Shown piece by piece: positions 23,278 through 35,100 of a stretch of DNA of 64,000 nt. The first letter of the stretch is position 1. The number at the start of each line of letters is the position of its first letter. Where the stretch lies: positions 620,001-684,000 of the forward strand of contig CAJFCJ010000017.1 in the NCBI GenBank assembly GCA_904063045.1. The letters run 5' to 3'. A model generated the notes under the pieces. That model was not told where the DNA came from, did not search any database, and was given only the letters and a program-made list of their open reading frames with translations. The position numbers were made by a program, and so were the translations under genes. Origin of the DNA: Dimorphilus gyrociliatus (lineage: Eukaryota > Annelida > Polychaeta > Dinophilidae).

Positions 23278-24510
23278 CTATTTCTTCGTATATTTGACGG
23301 CTTGCTGAAATTTAGTCATTTCTTGTCCACTTTTACCGCAAGTGCCAATACCAACTCTACCTGATGTTGAATCTGGAGAAGCAAATATACTCTTCTTAAC
23401 CAGACCTCTTCTAGTTTTCGCAAATGCTTTGCTATTAAAAGATTCCCATTTTCGCTTATCCACTTCTCTTTCTTCTTCAAGTTCTCTCATTCTAAGTTTC
23501 TTTTTTTCAGCTTTCTTTTTACGATATTCTCTTTCAGTGGCGAGCTTATCTCGTCTTTGCTTAGACTTCTTTGCCAATGCAGCAGCAGCTTTTTCGTCAT
23601 ATTGTCGCAGTTGAGCGATCTGAATTTATGAGAAAACATATTAGATTCTAAAAGCGTAGCACATTAATAAATGACTTATTTTTAGAACACAAGATTGTAT
23701 AAGTGAATGCATTCTTACCAAAACATAAGACGGGTCTAGCAAAATGCACCAGCCTCATAATCTTCGAACCTATAAACACAACTTACAACTGAACCCGATC
23801 CTTATATATTATTATTTACGATATTTCTTTTAAATTTAACCTACAGGAATTTCAAAGAATTTCACACTTTGCTAATATCAGAACAGATAGGAGAAAATTA
23901 ATACCAACCCTGTTAACATCTTTGTTCCGATAGACATCAAACGTCACTTCAACTGTTCCATCAACCAAAATTGAGTCGATTGTAGCACCATAATACCTAT
24001 AAATAAATTATTAGCTTTTATTTGCAAAAGTAAATTTAACTTACCTGTTGTCCTGTGACCATATGGCCATGCATTTGTCGCCTACTCTCCATGATTTTGG
24101 ATCAATAGATACTAGACCCTCGAAGGATTCAATAGCTTCCTCCTTCTCTTCCGATTTCTCTTCAGTAGCTAAATCTTGAGTGAGATTGATAATTTCCTAA
24201 TTGAGAGTTCGAGTTAATATTTCCAATTCCAAAAGAAAAAATTGATTTATTACTTACCAATATGTCTTGCTTTAATTTGAGAAGGTCGTCGTTCGTTGGA
24301 TCTTGAGTTAAAGCAGCTTCAACCTAAACATCGAATAAAAAGAACGTTCAGAAAAGTAAACAATCCATTCATTTGATAACCACGAGGCCTAAAATAGTTC
24401 CCCTCCCACAAATCCTAAACCTTATCATTCCAAAGCCCAACAATTAGCATAAGAAAACAGCTAACCTGCTCTAATTGAACTTTATAATTCTCAATATCGT
24501 TTGACGCCAT
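23278..24510 (-). CDS. SMNDC1: SMNDC1 (SPF30), Tudor-domain splicing factor
   Basis: SMNDC1 is a spliceosome assembly factor whose Tudor domain binds symmetrically dimethylated arginines on Sm-type proteins. Five exons: 24466-24510, 24258-24323, 24045-24196, 23909-23996 and 23278-23619; 230 aa (human 238). The N-terminal helix reads ENYKVQLEQVEAAL. The Tudor domain includes SWRVGDKCMAIWSQDNRYYG. The basic helical tail includes REYRKKKAEKKKLRMREL. The conserved end includes KKSIFASPDSTSGRVGIGTCG. The large intron 23620-23908 was kept intact: skipping its internal AG sites joins DVNR to IAQLRQYDEK, as the family requires. The start codon sits in CAAGATGGCGTC, a close match to the TISU element. 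The gene is head-to-head with RNF19, starts 600 bp apart. Confidence 0.95.
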
Positions 24511-25110
24511 CTTGAATATTCTCGACTTTCCAGTTCTAATTAATGCGGTTCCGTTAACGCCAGTAATAATATTAACTTTAAAATAATTGAAACATCTAAT
24601 AAAATATATATTTTCGAGCAAGACGTTTGATATATTACTTTTGAAAAAATGAATAGGGAACGGAACAGGGTTCCTGACAGTTTGGTTAGCATGTCCAATC
24701 AGCAGCTTCTAGGTTTTTGGTGCATCGCTCACTTACTTTCTGTTCGTTTTTATCTTATAATGTACTAATTTTTTTTCATACAATCTTATTTGACGGAGAT
24801 TTGTTAAAGAACGATATGTGGTGAATCTACTTTAACGAAAACTGGTTCGTTATTAGTCTTAATAAATTAGTCAATTGTTTGTTTACATAATTTGATATAT
24901 CTTTGTATTTATCAGCAGTCTTTCTTTGTTCTATTTGGTCTAATTTTGTTATTTTTTGATAAGAAGTTTTTTAACAATCGTTACATAAACAATATAACAT
25001 TATAACACGATTTAAAATCATGTCTCGTTTAATCATTACTCTTAAATATTAGCTCATAATTTGTCTTTATCGTTACAGATGATCTAAGAAATTACGATTT
25101 TTCTTTGAAT
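24511..25110. promoter_or_regulatory. Divergent promoter, SMNDC1 (-) / RNF19-type ligase (+)
   Basis: 600 bp between two outward start codons. A CCAAT box (GTCCAATCAG, 24693-24702) lies in the less AT-rich first third, closer to SMNDC1. A polypyrimidine-AG site at ~25070-25079 just before the RNF19 leader suggests a 5' untranslated intron. No coding exon seen. Confidence 0.45.
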
Positions 25111-27051
25111 ATGGCGGAGAGCAGCAAGGCTGAAGGCGACAAAAAACAATTTAAGACTTTAGATCGTCGAAATGGATCTAAACGGATTTCATTAAGGCAT
25201 TTCTTAAATAGGACTCCTTTTCGACCAAATCGTTCATACTCTGCAGAAGAAACACACTCTATAACAGAAAAGTCTGTACCTCTACGACAAGAACCTACGG
25301 CAACGACAGTGCCGAAATCTATCAAATCCTCAAAACTATTGGAATGTCCTTTGTGTCTTAATTTTCTACCAAAAGACTCTTTTCCGGAAGTATTTACATG
25401 CGATCACCGATCCTGTGTTGAATGCTTGCGTCAATATTTGCGGATTGAAATATCTGAAAGCCGAGTGAACATAGCTTGTCCAGAATGTAGCGAAAAATTT
25501 CATCCAAATGATATTAGAGACATTTTGAGTGATAAAAAACTATACGACAAATATGAGGACCGTATGCTGAGGAGAGTGTTGGTTTCCGATGCGGATACAA
25601 GATGGTGTCCAGCGCCGGATTGTGGTTTTGCTGTTATAGCGGCTGGTTGCGCAAGCTGTCCTAAAATTAGATGTGAACGGCCTGGTTGTGGAACCTCGTT
25701 TTGTTATCATTGTAAGAGTTTTTGGCATCCGAATCAGACTTGCGATTCAGCTCGAGCAGAACGAAACAGACCTTTTAACAGGCATGAATCTAGGTGGGTT
25801 TTAAAGGACGATGTAAAATGTTGCCCAAAGTGTCAGGCATTGATTATAAAAATGGAAGATGGAAGCTGTAATCACATGACTTGTTCTGTTTGTGGCGCTG
25901 AATTTTGTTGGTTGTGTATGAAAGAAATATCTGATTTACATTACTTATCGCCATCTGGCTGTACATTTTGGGGTAAAAAGCCCTGGAGTAGGAAAAAGAA
26001 AATTTTATGGCAATTGGGAACTTTGGTGGGTGCACCGGTTGGAATAGGTCTTATTGCTGGATTAGCAGTTCCTGCGATGTTGATAGGTTTGTTATTTTTC
26101 TTTCATTTTCTTAGCTATGTAATTAAATTGAATAAAAATGTAGGAATACCTGTTTGGGTTGGTCGTAAAGTACACAATAAGTACTCAAACTTACCGAAAG
26201 GACGAAAGAATGCTCTCGTGACAGCAAGTGTCGCTGCATCCGTATTAGTCAGCCCTGTGTTGGCCGGATTAGCCGTCGGTATAGGAGTTCCAATACTTTT
26301 AGCATACGTTTACGGTGTTGTTCCAGTAAGTTTGTGCCGATCAGGCGGTTGTGGTTTGACCACAACTGATAATGGAGGGGTACGAATAGATCTAAGAGAC
26401 GAGGAGGCAGCAGCGGGAGCCACTCACTCTGAAAAAGTAAATCCAGATAAGAAATCCATAGGACCATCAATTGGTGAGATGAGTTTAGGTTTAAATGGTT
26501 CGTTGAGTGTTAGCGGCAGTCAAATGGAAAAAATTGGTGTAAGAATTGATGAAAGTGACAGAGAGAGTGCGTCTCATAAAGCAGTTGCTGGTGGTTCTAT
26601 AACAGGAAGTGTTTCAGCATCCACCACAAATAAATTGGAAGTTCAGGCAGACATTTCTATTGTTACACCATCAAACCAAACAAGGGCAAAGAGAGCATCT
26701 CTGAGCAGTGAATCGAATAAATCGACGATGGACCACGAAGCAAGTTCAACCAAGGGGCTAGCAGGTTCTTTGTATAGCACAGAAATGGAGCGTCGGTCTT
26801 CACCTATTTCTCACAGAAGCGCAAGCCTCGACGAGACAACGAAAGTAGGAAAAAGGAAAGTAGGCTCGGATGGTGATCGTGTAAGCGTAAATTCGTGGGA
26901 CGAGGACAATCTAAAGCGTAACAAGAGAAGATCGCCAAGTGACGATTCGTGCGTCTTGCCCGAAGTGGAACCTTCAATTGTTGTTCGTCGCGTTACCTTG
27001 ATCGAAGAAGAGTCATCTTCGCGGCAAAGCTCCGCTTCATCTCGTTTATAA
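25111..27051 (+). CDS. RNF19A/B: RNF19-type RBR E3 ubiquitin ligase
   Basis: A RING-between-RING ligase that receives ubiquitin on a RING2 cysteine before passing it to substrate; RNF19 proteins are membrane-anchored. The coding region is a single exon, 646 aa. RING1 spans residues ~79-128 ([19 protein letters not shown]), IBR ~145-211, and RING2 ~238-270 ([20 protein letters not shown]), where Cys253 in GSCNHMTC is the predicted catalytic cysteine. Two hydrophobic, glycine-rich segments follow (about residues 303-338 and 370-405), as in RNF19A/B. The C-terminal ~230 residues are Ser-rich and polar. I cannot choose between A and B; a single pre-duplication orthologue is likely. The ATG at 25111 in AATATGGCGGAG is the first usable start. 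The uninterrupted coding exon is unusual beside intron-rich neighbours. Confidence 0.94.
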   Translation: MAESSKAEGDKKQFKTLDRRNGSKRISLRHFLNRTPFRPNRSYSAEETHSITEKSVPLRQEPTATTVPKSIKSSKLLECPLCLNFLPKDSFPEVFTCDHRSCVECLRQYLRIEISESRVNIACPECSEKFHPNDIRDILSDKKLYDKYEDRMLRRVLVSDADTRWCPAPDCGFAVIAAGCASCPKIRCERPGCGTSFCYHCKSFWHPNQTCDSARAERNRPFNRHESRWVLKDDVKCCPKCQALIIKMEDGSCNHMTCSVCGAEFCWLCMKEISDLHYLSPSGCTFWGKKPWSRKKKILWQLGTLVGAPVGIGLIAGLAVPAMLIGLLFFFHFLSYVIKLNKNVGIPVWVGRKVHNKYSNLPKGRKNALVTASVAASVLVSPVLAGLAVGIGVPILLAYVYGVVPVSLCRSGGCGLTTTDNGGVRIDLRDEEAAAGATHSEKVNPDKKSIGPSIGEMSLGLNGSLSVSGSQMEKIGVRIDESDRESASHKAVAGGSITGSVSASTTNKLEVQADISIVTPSNQTRAKRASLSSESNKSTMDHEASSTKGLAGSLYSTEMERRSSPISHRSASLDETTKVGKRKVGSDGDRVSVNSWDEDNLKRNKRRSPSDDSCVLPEVEPSIVVRRVTLIEEESSSRQSSASSRL

Positions 27052-27956
27052 TAATAATAATATTCGACTATCGAAATGGGACCACTAAAAAAATATATAC
27101 GATAATAGAATTGGCTAAAAAAATCTTTTTTTTGATTCGCTGACTTGTTTATTTTCCAACTGCTTTCGGTGTGTTAAGATGAAAATTGTTTTATTAAATA
27201 CAACTGTAGAAAAAGTGAAAATTATATAATTTTATCCGACATTTTTTAACGTTATTATTTGTTATATTAAAAGATAAATAATAATGATAATAATTATGAT
27301 AATAAAGGTCTATTTATTTTTAAATATGTTTACTGGTCTATATTTAATGAGTAAATGGTGAACGACCGCCTTTTAGAAAAGACGATAATAATAATAAATA
27401 TGACAGAGTTCCTTAATACATTCCGTCTGTAGAGCGGTGTATTTATAGATATATATTAGACTTCTATTTGGATACATGTTTTGTTTTTTTGGTCAAAAAC
27501 CACGCCTGTATTACATAAAAAAACAAGTTGGGCTGACACCTGGCACTGATGAATAATATCTTGCTTTAAAGCATTCAATTTCGTAAGCTCCTTTCTGAGA
27601 AATTTTTGAGAAATTTGAGCTTTTTTGTCAAAACCGAAGACTTTCGTTTTTGATCTATTAATTTTAAAAATAATCCTTATAAAGTATATTCAATACATAC
27701 TGGCTTATTGCATATATATTATATTATAAATCACATAGTAATATATAAAGTTCTGTAATAAAAAAAGGGAAATAACTCTTTAATAATCATTCTTTTTTAA
27801 ATTCTATTTTTGTTTCTATATAGTTATTCAACTCGATAATTTCTTTTATTATATAAATGAAAAATTAGAATAAAAGGTTATTGTTAAAATTTGATAAACA
27901 ACATAATTAAATGTACAGAGTTTTTTTATTGATCATTTAGGCTTGTTTTTATTTTC

Positions 27957-27989
<33 letters not shown>

Positions 27990-28505
27990 TCTCTTCCTCT
28001 TTATACATTCAGCTATCTCTAACCCTATCCTTATATCCGCTTATTTATATCTCTATCTTTAGATCACATCTCTATGATTTCAATTTGCATTTATAAACAC
28101 TATTATTTATAAACAGCGAAAAGGGAAAGTCTGGCAAACAAGTAAATTATATGTTCTTAGTAATCAGTTTTTATTTATAGGCCTACGACTATTAACGAGA
28201 TTTGACGAGAATGAATGAAAAGTTATGTTAACACTATAAAGTAATAATTTTATGATAAACATTGGATAAATTAATTGTGAATTGCTTTATTAATGAATGA
28301 TGCAGAATTGTTAAATGTTCAGAATGTCTTGCTAACATATTTACTTGCTAACGTAATGGTGTTTAGCTATTATAATAGTAGAAAGCCAATCTAGCATAGA
28401 ATATCGTCCCTTGATCTTAACTGTTTCCTGCATTTAGTGGTACCGGCTAGTCTTTTCCATACAAATATTACAATCAACAACATTACAATTTATCCTGTAA
28501 TATTT
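27052..28505. other. 1.4-kb noncoding region with a CT microsatellite
   Basis: Contains the RNF19 3' untranslated region and TRMT5 upstream sequence. It holds a (CT)n tract at ~27960-27990, a TAGGCCTA palindrome at 28178-28185 and several AATAAA-like signals (e.g. 27302). No exon, tRNA or repeat family recognised. In-frame sequence without a stop extends left of the TRMT5 ATG to 28437 but has no ATG, so an upstream exon for a longer leader cannot be excluded. Confidence 0.45.
27960..27992. repeat. (CT)n microsatellite
   Basis: Pyrimidine tract dominated by CT dinucleotides with single C and T interruptions, in noncoding sequence between RNF19 and TRMT5. Confidence 0.8.
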
Positions 28506-30116
28506 ATGACGAAATCAATCTGCTCATTCAACAGAATCAAGCTACAAGATTTAAATACTGCTATTAACAAAACTAGAAATTTGTCATATCTGAAAGAAAA
28601 CTTAAAATCATTGGCATTTAGAAGTATTGTCCCTAAACCACGTGTTTCTGAAGAAATAATAACACAAAAGAAGAGGAATAAACCAAACTTTTTATTAAGA
28701 AGTGATTCTCATATAGTTCAACCTATAACTGACAAAAACTTTTTATTCCCTTTATTGAATCGATTTCAGAACATCTTAAAAGATCTTTACATTACAATGG
28801 AAGACATAAAACCTCCATCTCGAGTGAAAGGTATGAAGATATTGCAAAAAGGGGAATTCGATACAACATATCTAGTACCTGCAGTGAAAATAGAAAATGA
28901 GCGTATTAAAAAGTTTTTACAGGAAAATAAAAAATATATGTTAAAGCAGAGGGCCGTTAAACCAATTATAGACTTGGAAAATGGAGAGAAGCTAATACTT
29001 CTCAACCCGTCTAGTAAAGAATATCTACAAGATTTACAACTAGAATATCATAATTTAGAATTACATTATGAGAATTTTAATCATCTTGACATCTTTCAAG
29101 CAATTTTACCGGATCATCTAGACAGAGTGTCATCATACAGTTCAATTGGCCATATCCTCCATTTAAATCTTAATGAGGACACCTCAGAGTACAAACATTT
29201 AATAGGTTATTATTAATTATATTACGTAAACAAAATACTATTGTTTGCCATCTACAGGTCAAGTTCTTCTGGATAAAATCCCTTATGCTAAAACTGTTGT
29301 CAATAAACAAAATGTTATAAACAATACATATAGATTTTTTGAAATGGAAATTTTAGCTGGAGAGGAGAATTTTATTACAAAAACGAAAGAACACGGTTGT
29401 ATTTATGAATTAGATTTTAGTAAAGTTTACTGGAACCCTAGACTAAGTAAGTATACACTAACACACACACACACATATATATATATGGTATTATAAACTG
29501 CTTTTACTTTCCAGGTACTGAACATCAAAGGCTAGTTAGTGAGCTTTCCCCAACAGATATCCTTTATGATGTATTTGCTGGTATTGGGCCGTTTGCTATT
29601 CCTGCAGCCAAAAAAGGATGTACAGTTTTAGCTAACGATTTAAATCCGGAATCATATCGTTGGTTGGAGAATAACGTAAAAATTAACAAGACAAAGATTT
29701 CAACGTATAATTTGGATGGAAGGGATTTTATTAAAACAGCTTTAAAATCACATTTGATCGATATTTGGAAAACTAACAACAAGACCAATATACATGTTGC
29801 AATGAATCTGCCTGCATTGGCTATTGAGTTTCTAGATGAATTCGTTGGTTTATTCTCCGATTATAGCACGACATTGCCTGTTGGAGAAATGCCAGTTATA
29901 CATGTTTATGGATTTGGGATCACAGAACAAGATGTTTTGACATCGGTGATATCTAAGCTTCCTGGCTTACAATTGGATGATCTTCAATTAAGAACTGTTA
30001 GAAACGTTGCACCTAACAAGAATATGTTTTTAATTAAGTTTAAACTCTTAAAGAGTATTCTTTTTAGAAGCGATTTCGAAGAACCACCAACTAAAAAAAA
30101 GCTCTGCTCCAATTAA
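28506..30116 (+). CDS. TRMT5: TRMT5, tRNA (guanine37-N1)-methyltransferase
   Basis: TRMT5 (Trm5) transfers methyl from S-adenosylmethionine to N1 of G37 next to the anticodon, preventing frameshifting; animal forms serve cytosolic and mitochondrial tRNAs. Three exons: 28506-29205, 29258-29446 and 29515-30116; 496 aa (human 509). Conserved blocks are [40 protein letters not shown], the SAM-binding loop [24 protein letters not shown], and the NLP-type motif in [11 protein letters not shown]. The C-terminal block [13 protein letters not shown] is also present. The first ~60 residues are basic with few acids, compatible with a mitochondrial presequence. The ATG at 28506 is the first in frame. The gene is tail-to-tail with mitochondrial IF-3. 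Confidence 0.95.
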
Positions 30117-30502
30117 ACTACGCATTCTTTTCTCTCTCTCTCTTATTTTTAATTAAACAAAAATGATTAGTAAAAGAGAAAGAGGAGATTTAAAATAAAA
30201 TAAAGATGTTTGTTGAAATTGTTAACTGCTAAGATCTTATTTTTCATATTATTCATTGAAGAAAAACACGAAACTTCTTCAAAATAACCGTTAATTAGAT
30301 GAAAAAGAGGAATATATAATATACATAATTACATTTTCTGCGAAAATCATCAGAAATGATAAAAATTATAATGATCAAACGAATTTATGATGTAAAATAC
30401 TGCAATATCATAATGTTACTGACATACTGACAAGAGTAATTTAACAGAAATGTTCATCATTTTTTTGTTCTTAAGGAAAGAAAGAAAGAAAGAAATAATC
30501 GT
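30117..30502. other. Shared 3' region of TRMT5 and mitochondrial IF-3
   Basis: 386 bp between two converging stop codons. It contains 3' untranslated sequence of both genes and a (GAAA)n run at ~30474-30495 that touches the IF-3 stop codon. AATAAA occurs at ~30197-30202 for TRMT5. No other gene seen. Confidence 0.5.
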
Positions 30503-31244
30503 CTAACTCTCTTTCTCCCTACGTAATTCATCGTTAGACAACGGCCTTAGATTTTCCGTAGCATTTCCATCCGACGATAATGGTACCAACTGTATTTGTA
30601 TACTTTGTTTAGCTGTTATGGATTCTTTAATTCTAGCAAATTCTTTCGTTGAGTTCGTTATCCTTTTAAAAATATCACTTAATTTCTAAAAGAAACAACA
30701 ATAGTAATTGTACTGTATTAATTAATCAATTAGCTTAAATTTACAGGATATTTACCTCTTCTTCCGAAGAATTTATAAATATTTTTGCTGATTTATCCCT
30801 TTTAATAACCTCTTCAATTTTTTTCATTTTGACTTCAAAATCTCTATCGTCAATCTTTCCTTTTATGGTAAACATTTTAAATTCTCTCTTCTTCTTTTTA
30901 AGTCTTTGCTCTTCCTCCCCTAATTCTTTTAGTGTCATCAATTTATAAATTGGATATTGATCTTCAATTTCTTTTGATAAAATTAATTTTAAATTATTTG
31001 ATTTGGCTTTCTTGCTCGCTTCGTGATAAGTTAAAACGCCTAGACATTTTTCGCCCATAAATACTTTAACTTTAGAATCCATTGGAGGTAAAACAGTCTT
31101 TTTTATAATTGGCTTAGTTTTTGAAGTATTCTTAACTAATATCGGAGATGTATGGTAATTTATAGAGTTTAACCTTGTTAATTTGAAATTAGGAAAGATT
31201 AACTTGTAACGAGTGGAGAAATGTCGAATTGTACTCATTGTCAT
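30503..31244 (-). CDS. MTIF3: Mitochondrial translation initiation factor IF-3
   Basis: IF-3 keeps mitochondrial ribosomal subunits apart and proofreads start-codon selection. Two exons: 30756-31244 and 30503-30685; 223 aa (human 278). The first ~45 residues are rich in Arg, Lys, Ser and Thr with almost no acids, a typical mitochondrial presequence. The N domain includes VFMGEKCLGVLTYHEASKKA and DQYPIYKLMTLKELGEEE. The C domain includes FTIKGKIDDRDFEVKMKKIE, the usual ribosome-contact segment. The second exon supplies a short tail. Sequence divergence is high, as usual for this factor; the assignment rests on domain order and these blocks. The start at 31244 is followed by another Met two codons later (31238), so either may be used. 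Confidence 0.85.
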
Positions 31245-32176
31245 TAAAAATTATTTGAAAAAGTCTTAAAATTTCTGTAAGAATCGTTAAATATTTTAAC
31301 TTGTATTCTTTGGCCAAGGTTTTAAGTGATTTCTTCAACGCACACGTTGCTCGAAGCAGAGTATAGATGTCGTCTGCTAATTTAGTTACTTATGAAGATA
31401 TATAGCCTGCAAGTGTAATATTACTTTTCGATATATTTTGTTTATTGAATAAAACGAGTTGGTCAGAGTGATATCAGGTAATATACCTGTACAGTATATT
31501 TGTCAAGTAGCTGTCTCAAACTAGAGTTACAACGATACCAATATCCCTTTATAAACTGGTCCCCGGGCTGCCCATATTATCATTCTAAGAGTAAAAGGTA
31601 AAGATATACTAAGACTATCAAGCTGGAAGATTTCCTTTCAGATACTGTATTATTAAGTATATGAAGATGGGTAAAAATGGGGACAAAGTCAGTCTTGCAT
31701 CAAAATATTGTTTTTGTCAGTTTTTTTATTCGTCGATGGCATTATAAAACTTAAATAATTAAGGTTTTTAAAGTCTAATTACTATTTACAAGAATAACAG
31801 AGTAGTAATCATATAATAAAGCTGTTTTAATATATTTAATTATTAGGAATATAGGGCAAAGTTATTACAACGTAAAGATAAGATTAATTGATACTTAAGT
31901 CAATCATCAGTTTGTTTTTCTCTCTCTCCGTCTCGCCCTTCTCTTCTTAATTAATAAGACAAATGAACACACTGAGTTTAAATCTCATCTGTTATTTTTT
32001 ATTAAACATCTAAATAAAATGGAGCTTATTTGGCTCTTAAATTAAATAATCTAGATTGACCATAGAAAAGGTTTAACTAAGTTCATTATTAATATATATA
32101 TATATATATATATATACAGTATATGAATACTGTAAAAATGGTTAAAAATTCCTTTTTAGCATTGGAAATATTTTGG
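31245..32176. other. Intergenic region between IF-3 and C2CD3
   Basis: About 930 bp on the 5' side of IF-3 and 3' side of C2CD3, both on the minus strand. It includes a GC-richer patch near 31555-31580, a CT-rich run near 31916-31945 and an (AT)n run at 32093-32116. TAGATGTCGT at 31363-31372 only loosely resembles the CTCF-core element. No coding exon recognised. Confidence 0.45.
32093..32116. repeat. (AT)n microsatellite
   Basis: Simple AT dinucleotide run just beyond the C2CD3 stop codon. Confidence 0.75.
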
Positions 32177-35100
32177 TTACCGGGCATTAAATTTAGATGA
32201 AAATATTTTAGCTATGCGCTTAGTTTGTTCAGCGGTTGGAAGAGTTTTTAATGAGAATGATGGCATTGTTTTCTTTTCGTCAGGTTTTGAGGATAATGAG
32301 ATGGTAGTCTTAAAGGGAAAGAAAAGAAATAATTAAATAAATTTTCCAAGATAGTTGGTATCGTTATTTAATTATAAATACCTTTAATCGATCTGATGGC
32401 ATAGTTGCTAATAAATTTAGATTTCTTTCCTTTGGTATATCATCCAATTCGAAGGAATTATCTTGTGAATTTTGATCTTCAATTTGAGAATTTACTTCTT
32501 CATTATCTTTGCGGATAGAAGACACAGATGACCTAACTTCTAATTGCTCTTCTAGTTCGTCTAGTTCTTCCGGAATGTTGACGTCGTCGGGTATTTCTTC
32601 AGGTTTATAAGGATTATCAGTATTATCTTCTACCGGATGTATTTCGTTTTGATCTGATTCACTCGAGTCTAATTTTTCAGCTTCTGAGATTTCTATTTCG
32701 ACCTCATCCTCGTCGCTACTCCAAACTAAACCTGCTGCCTCTATTCTGTCTCGAACTCTCTCCCTGTCGGTTTTTAACGAAACTTCATTCGTTTGAAGTT
32801 CTGTAGATTGAATTTCTGAGCTATTTATAACTTGGAAATTTTCGGCTTCAACCGATTTTTTTACGGTTGAATCTTCTTTATCAGACAGGCCCGGAAGACT
32901 CACGTCGAGCATAGTGGAAGACGAAGACTTTCTAGATGTTTCCTCTTTTTCTTCATCATCTAAAGCCTTGTTGGGGAGGAGCTTCTTCTCTTGATCACTC
33001 TCTATAATAGTAATCGGCGAAGAAGATGTCTTTTGACTGTTATCTTCCTCTGTTCGGTTTTCATTTATATTTTCACTAGCTATTTCTTTGCTCTCTACAA
33101 CTTCAACTATCTCTTCCCTTAAAACCGCCATAGTATTCATACCAACTTCCCAATTACTAAAATCGACATCTGAAACATTGTTTAATGATTTCGGCAACAA
33201 AATAAGTGAATTGCTTTGTAACTCTTCCTCCAAGTCTAAATCTCCATTCAGTTCCATATCGGTGTTAAGCATATCCTGACTTTTCGAATGATGGGCGGAA
33301 GATATCCAGGAGATTTCCCTTGAATTTTCTTCCGTATAAGCAGCAGCATATGCATTAGCTTCTTCGCCATCTTTTTCTTCTTCTTCGGCATTTATTGTAT
33401 CATTTAATTCCTCTTCCTTATCACTTACAAGCGTACTACTATTATTATTGCTATTATATATCCTATCTTCAGAGATGCCTATATGTTGTTGTGTTAAAGT
33501 TTGATTATACCTTCTTGGTAGAAAATCGGTTAGGGAAGAATCAGGCGATTTTGAGGTATTTTCTGATGAGTTTAACAAAGCCCTAGCTCTTTCTAAAATG
33601 GGAAGAAACTCTTCGTCTGTCGATCTATTTTCGCTGGGAGACTTATACCTATCACTTTCTATCCGGGGAGGAGAGAAGTTTAATTTTTCTTTGAGCTTTC
33701 CAGTAATATTATCTAATTCACTCATATTCGACTTAAGCTCTTTCATCAAATCTGATCTACTTGGAGAAGATGGCTGAATGTCATATTTCGCTGTGCGAAC
33801 TTGCTGATGCCAATGACGTAAAGCAGAGAATACATCGGAAGATGACTTTGACATTGATTTAACTTCAATTTCAAAATTTGGTGATAGAGGACGAATAGGA
33901 GCTGGAGTTGTTGATCCAAGTTGAACCTGAAATTTTCAATATAATATATACCCTTTAATTCCTCTCATTGTATCTAATAGAAAACAAACGATAAACCAAC
34001 CTTATCAATATTGGAACTTCGAATAAGAACCGGTGCCACGCAAATCTATCGATAATTATTTATAAAATATACTGTATAACGTTGTACATCTATACAAAAT
34101 GTAAACTTACAAATATCTGACCCTGGCATTTACCAACAAAATCCATTATATTATAATAACCACTTATTTGCTGTAGTCCGGCTTTTAATGGCTTTAAGTC
34201 AACAGTAACATAACCTAAAACCTTATCCGTGCTTATCTCAGGTAATAAATCACTCTTTCTGGCGTGCCAAACTTTAAATATAAGATCCTTTTCTTTAGAA
34301 TGAAGCAAATACTTGTATAAAAGAGTATCAGCTTCATAATTCCAAATAGGATTTGATGATGTTTGAGCAGCAGTGCAGAGAGGATCATCTTTTTCGGCAC
34401 TTTGAAAAGTTACATAAGCGGACGGAGCTATTTTATCTTTGCTGTAACAAAAAAACAAAGATATTTTTATAGCGATAAAGGTAAATATAACTTACGTATT
34501 GGGACAATCGACTAGAGGTAGGTGGAAGGCCCTTTCTATGCAGATTCTCGTTAAAAAACAATCATCTGGAACGTCATCCACCGTTCTTATATTTGAATAA
34601 TCTCCTACTTTGTCAGTAATACTGGAATGCATGTCTAACGATACATGAATACAGGCTCCTCCCATATTCGAACATGCCGGTTTGAATAATGGATAAACAC
34701 CACTAATTTTTCTCGACTTTTTCGTTGGTAGCAAATCTATGTAAGCCGAACCGATAAGTTTGTCTTTCTGAACTGGGCGTTCTTTCGTGCTTCTTGGCTC
34801 TTTCGTAGACCAAACTTGAACCTCCAGTTGTTCTTCTCTCAAATACCAATTAAGAGATCTTGAAGACTCAACCTTAAATTCTTTGTGAAGGTTTGCATCG
34901 ACTGTTGCGTAACCATATGAGTTTACTTGGACTTTCCATAGATGAGAAAAAAAGGGTGGATTATTGAAAAATCTTAATTTAATATAGACGTGAAGCTTTT
35001 GTTCTGATTCTTCCTTATTGATAGGAAATGTCAAGTGATTCACCTTGAATGAAAATGAACATTCTTGACCAGTAAAATCTTCTTCAAAGTCGTGTTCGAC

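Noticed and set aside
23690-23775. Possible extra SMNDC1 exon encoding SKIMRLVHFARPV
   Set aside because: Splice signals exist, but skipping it directly joins DVNR to IAQLRQYDEK, which matches the family; including it would insert unrelated sequence.
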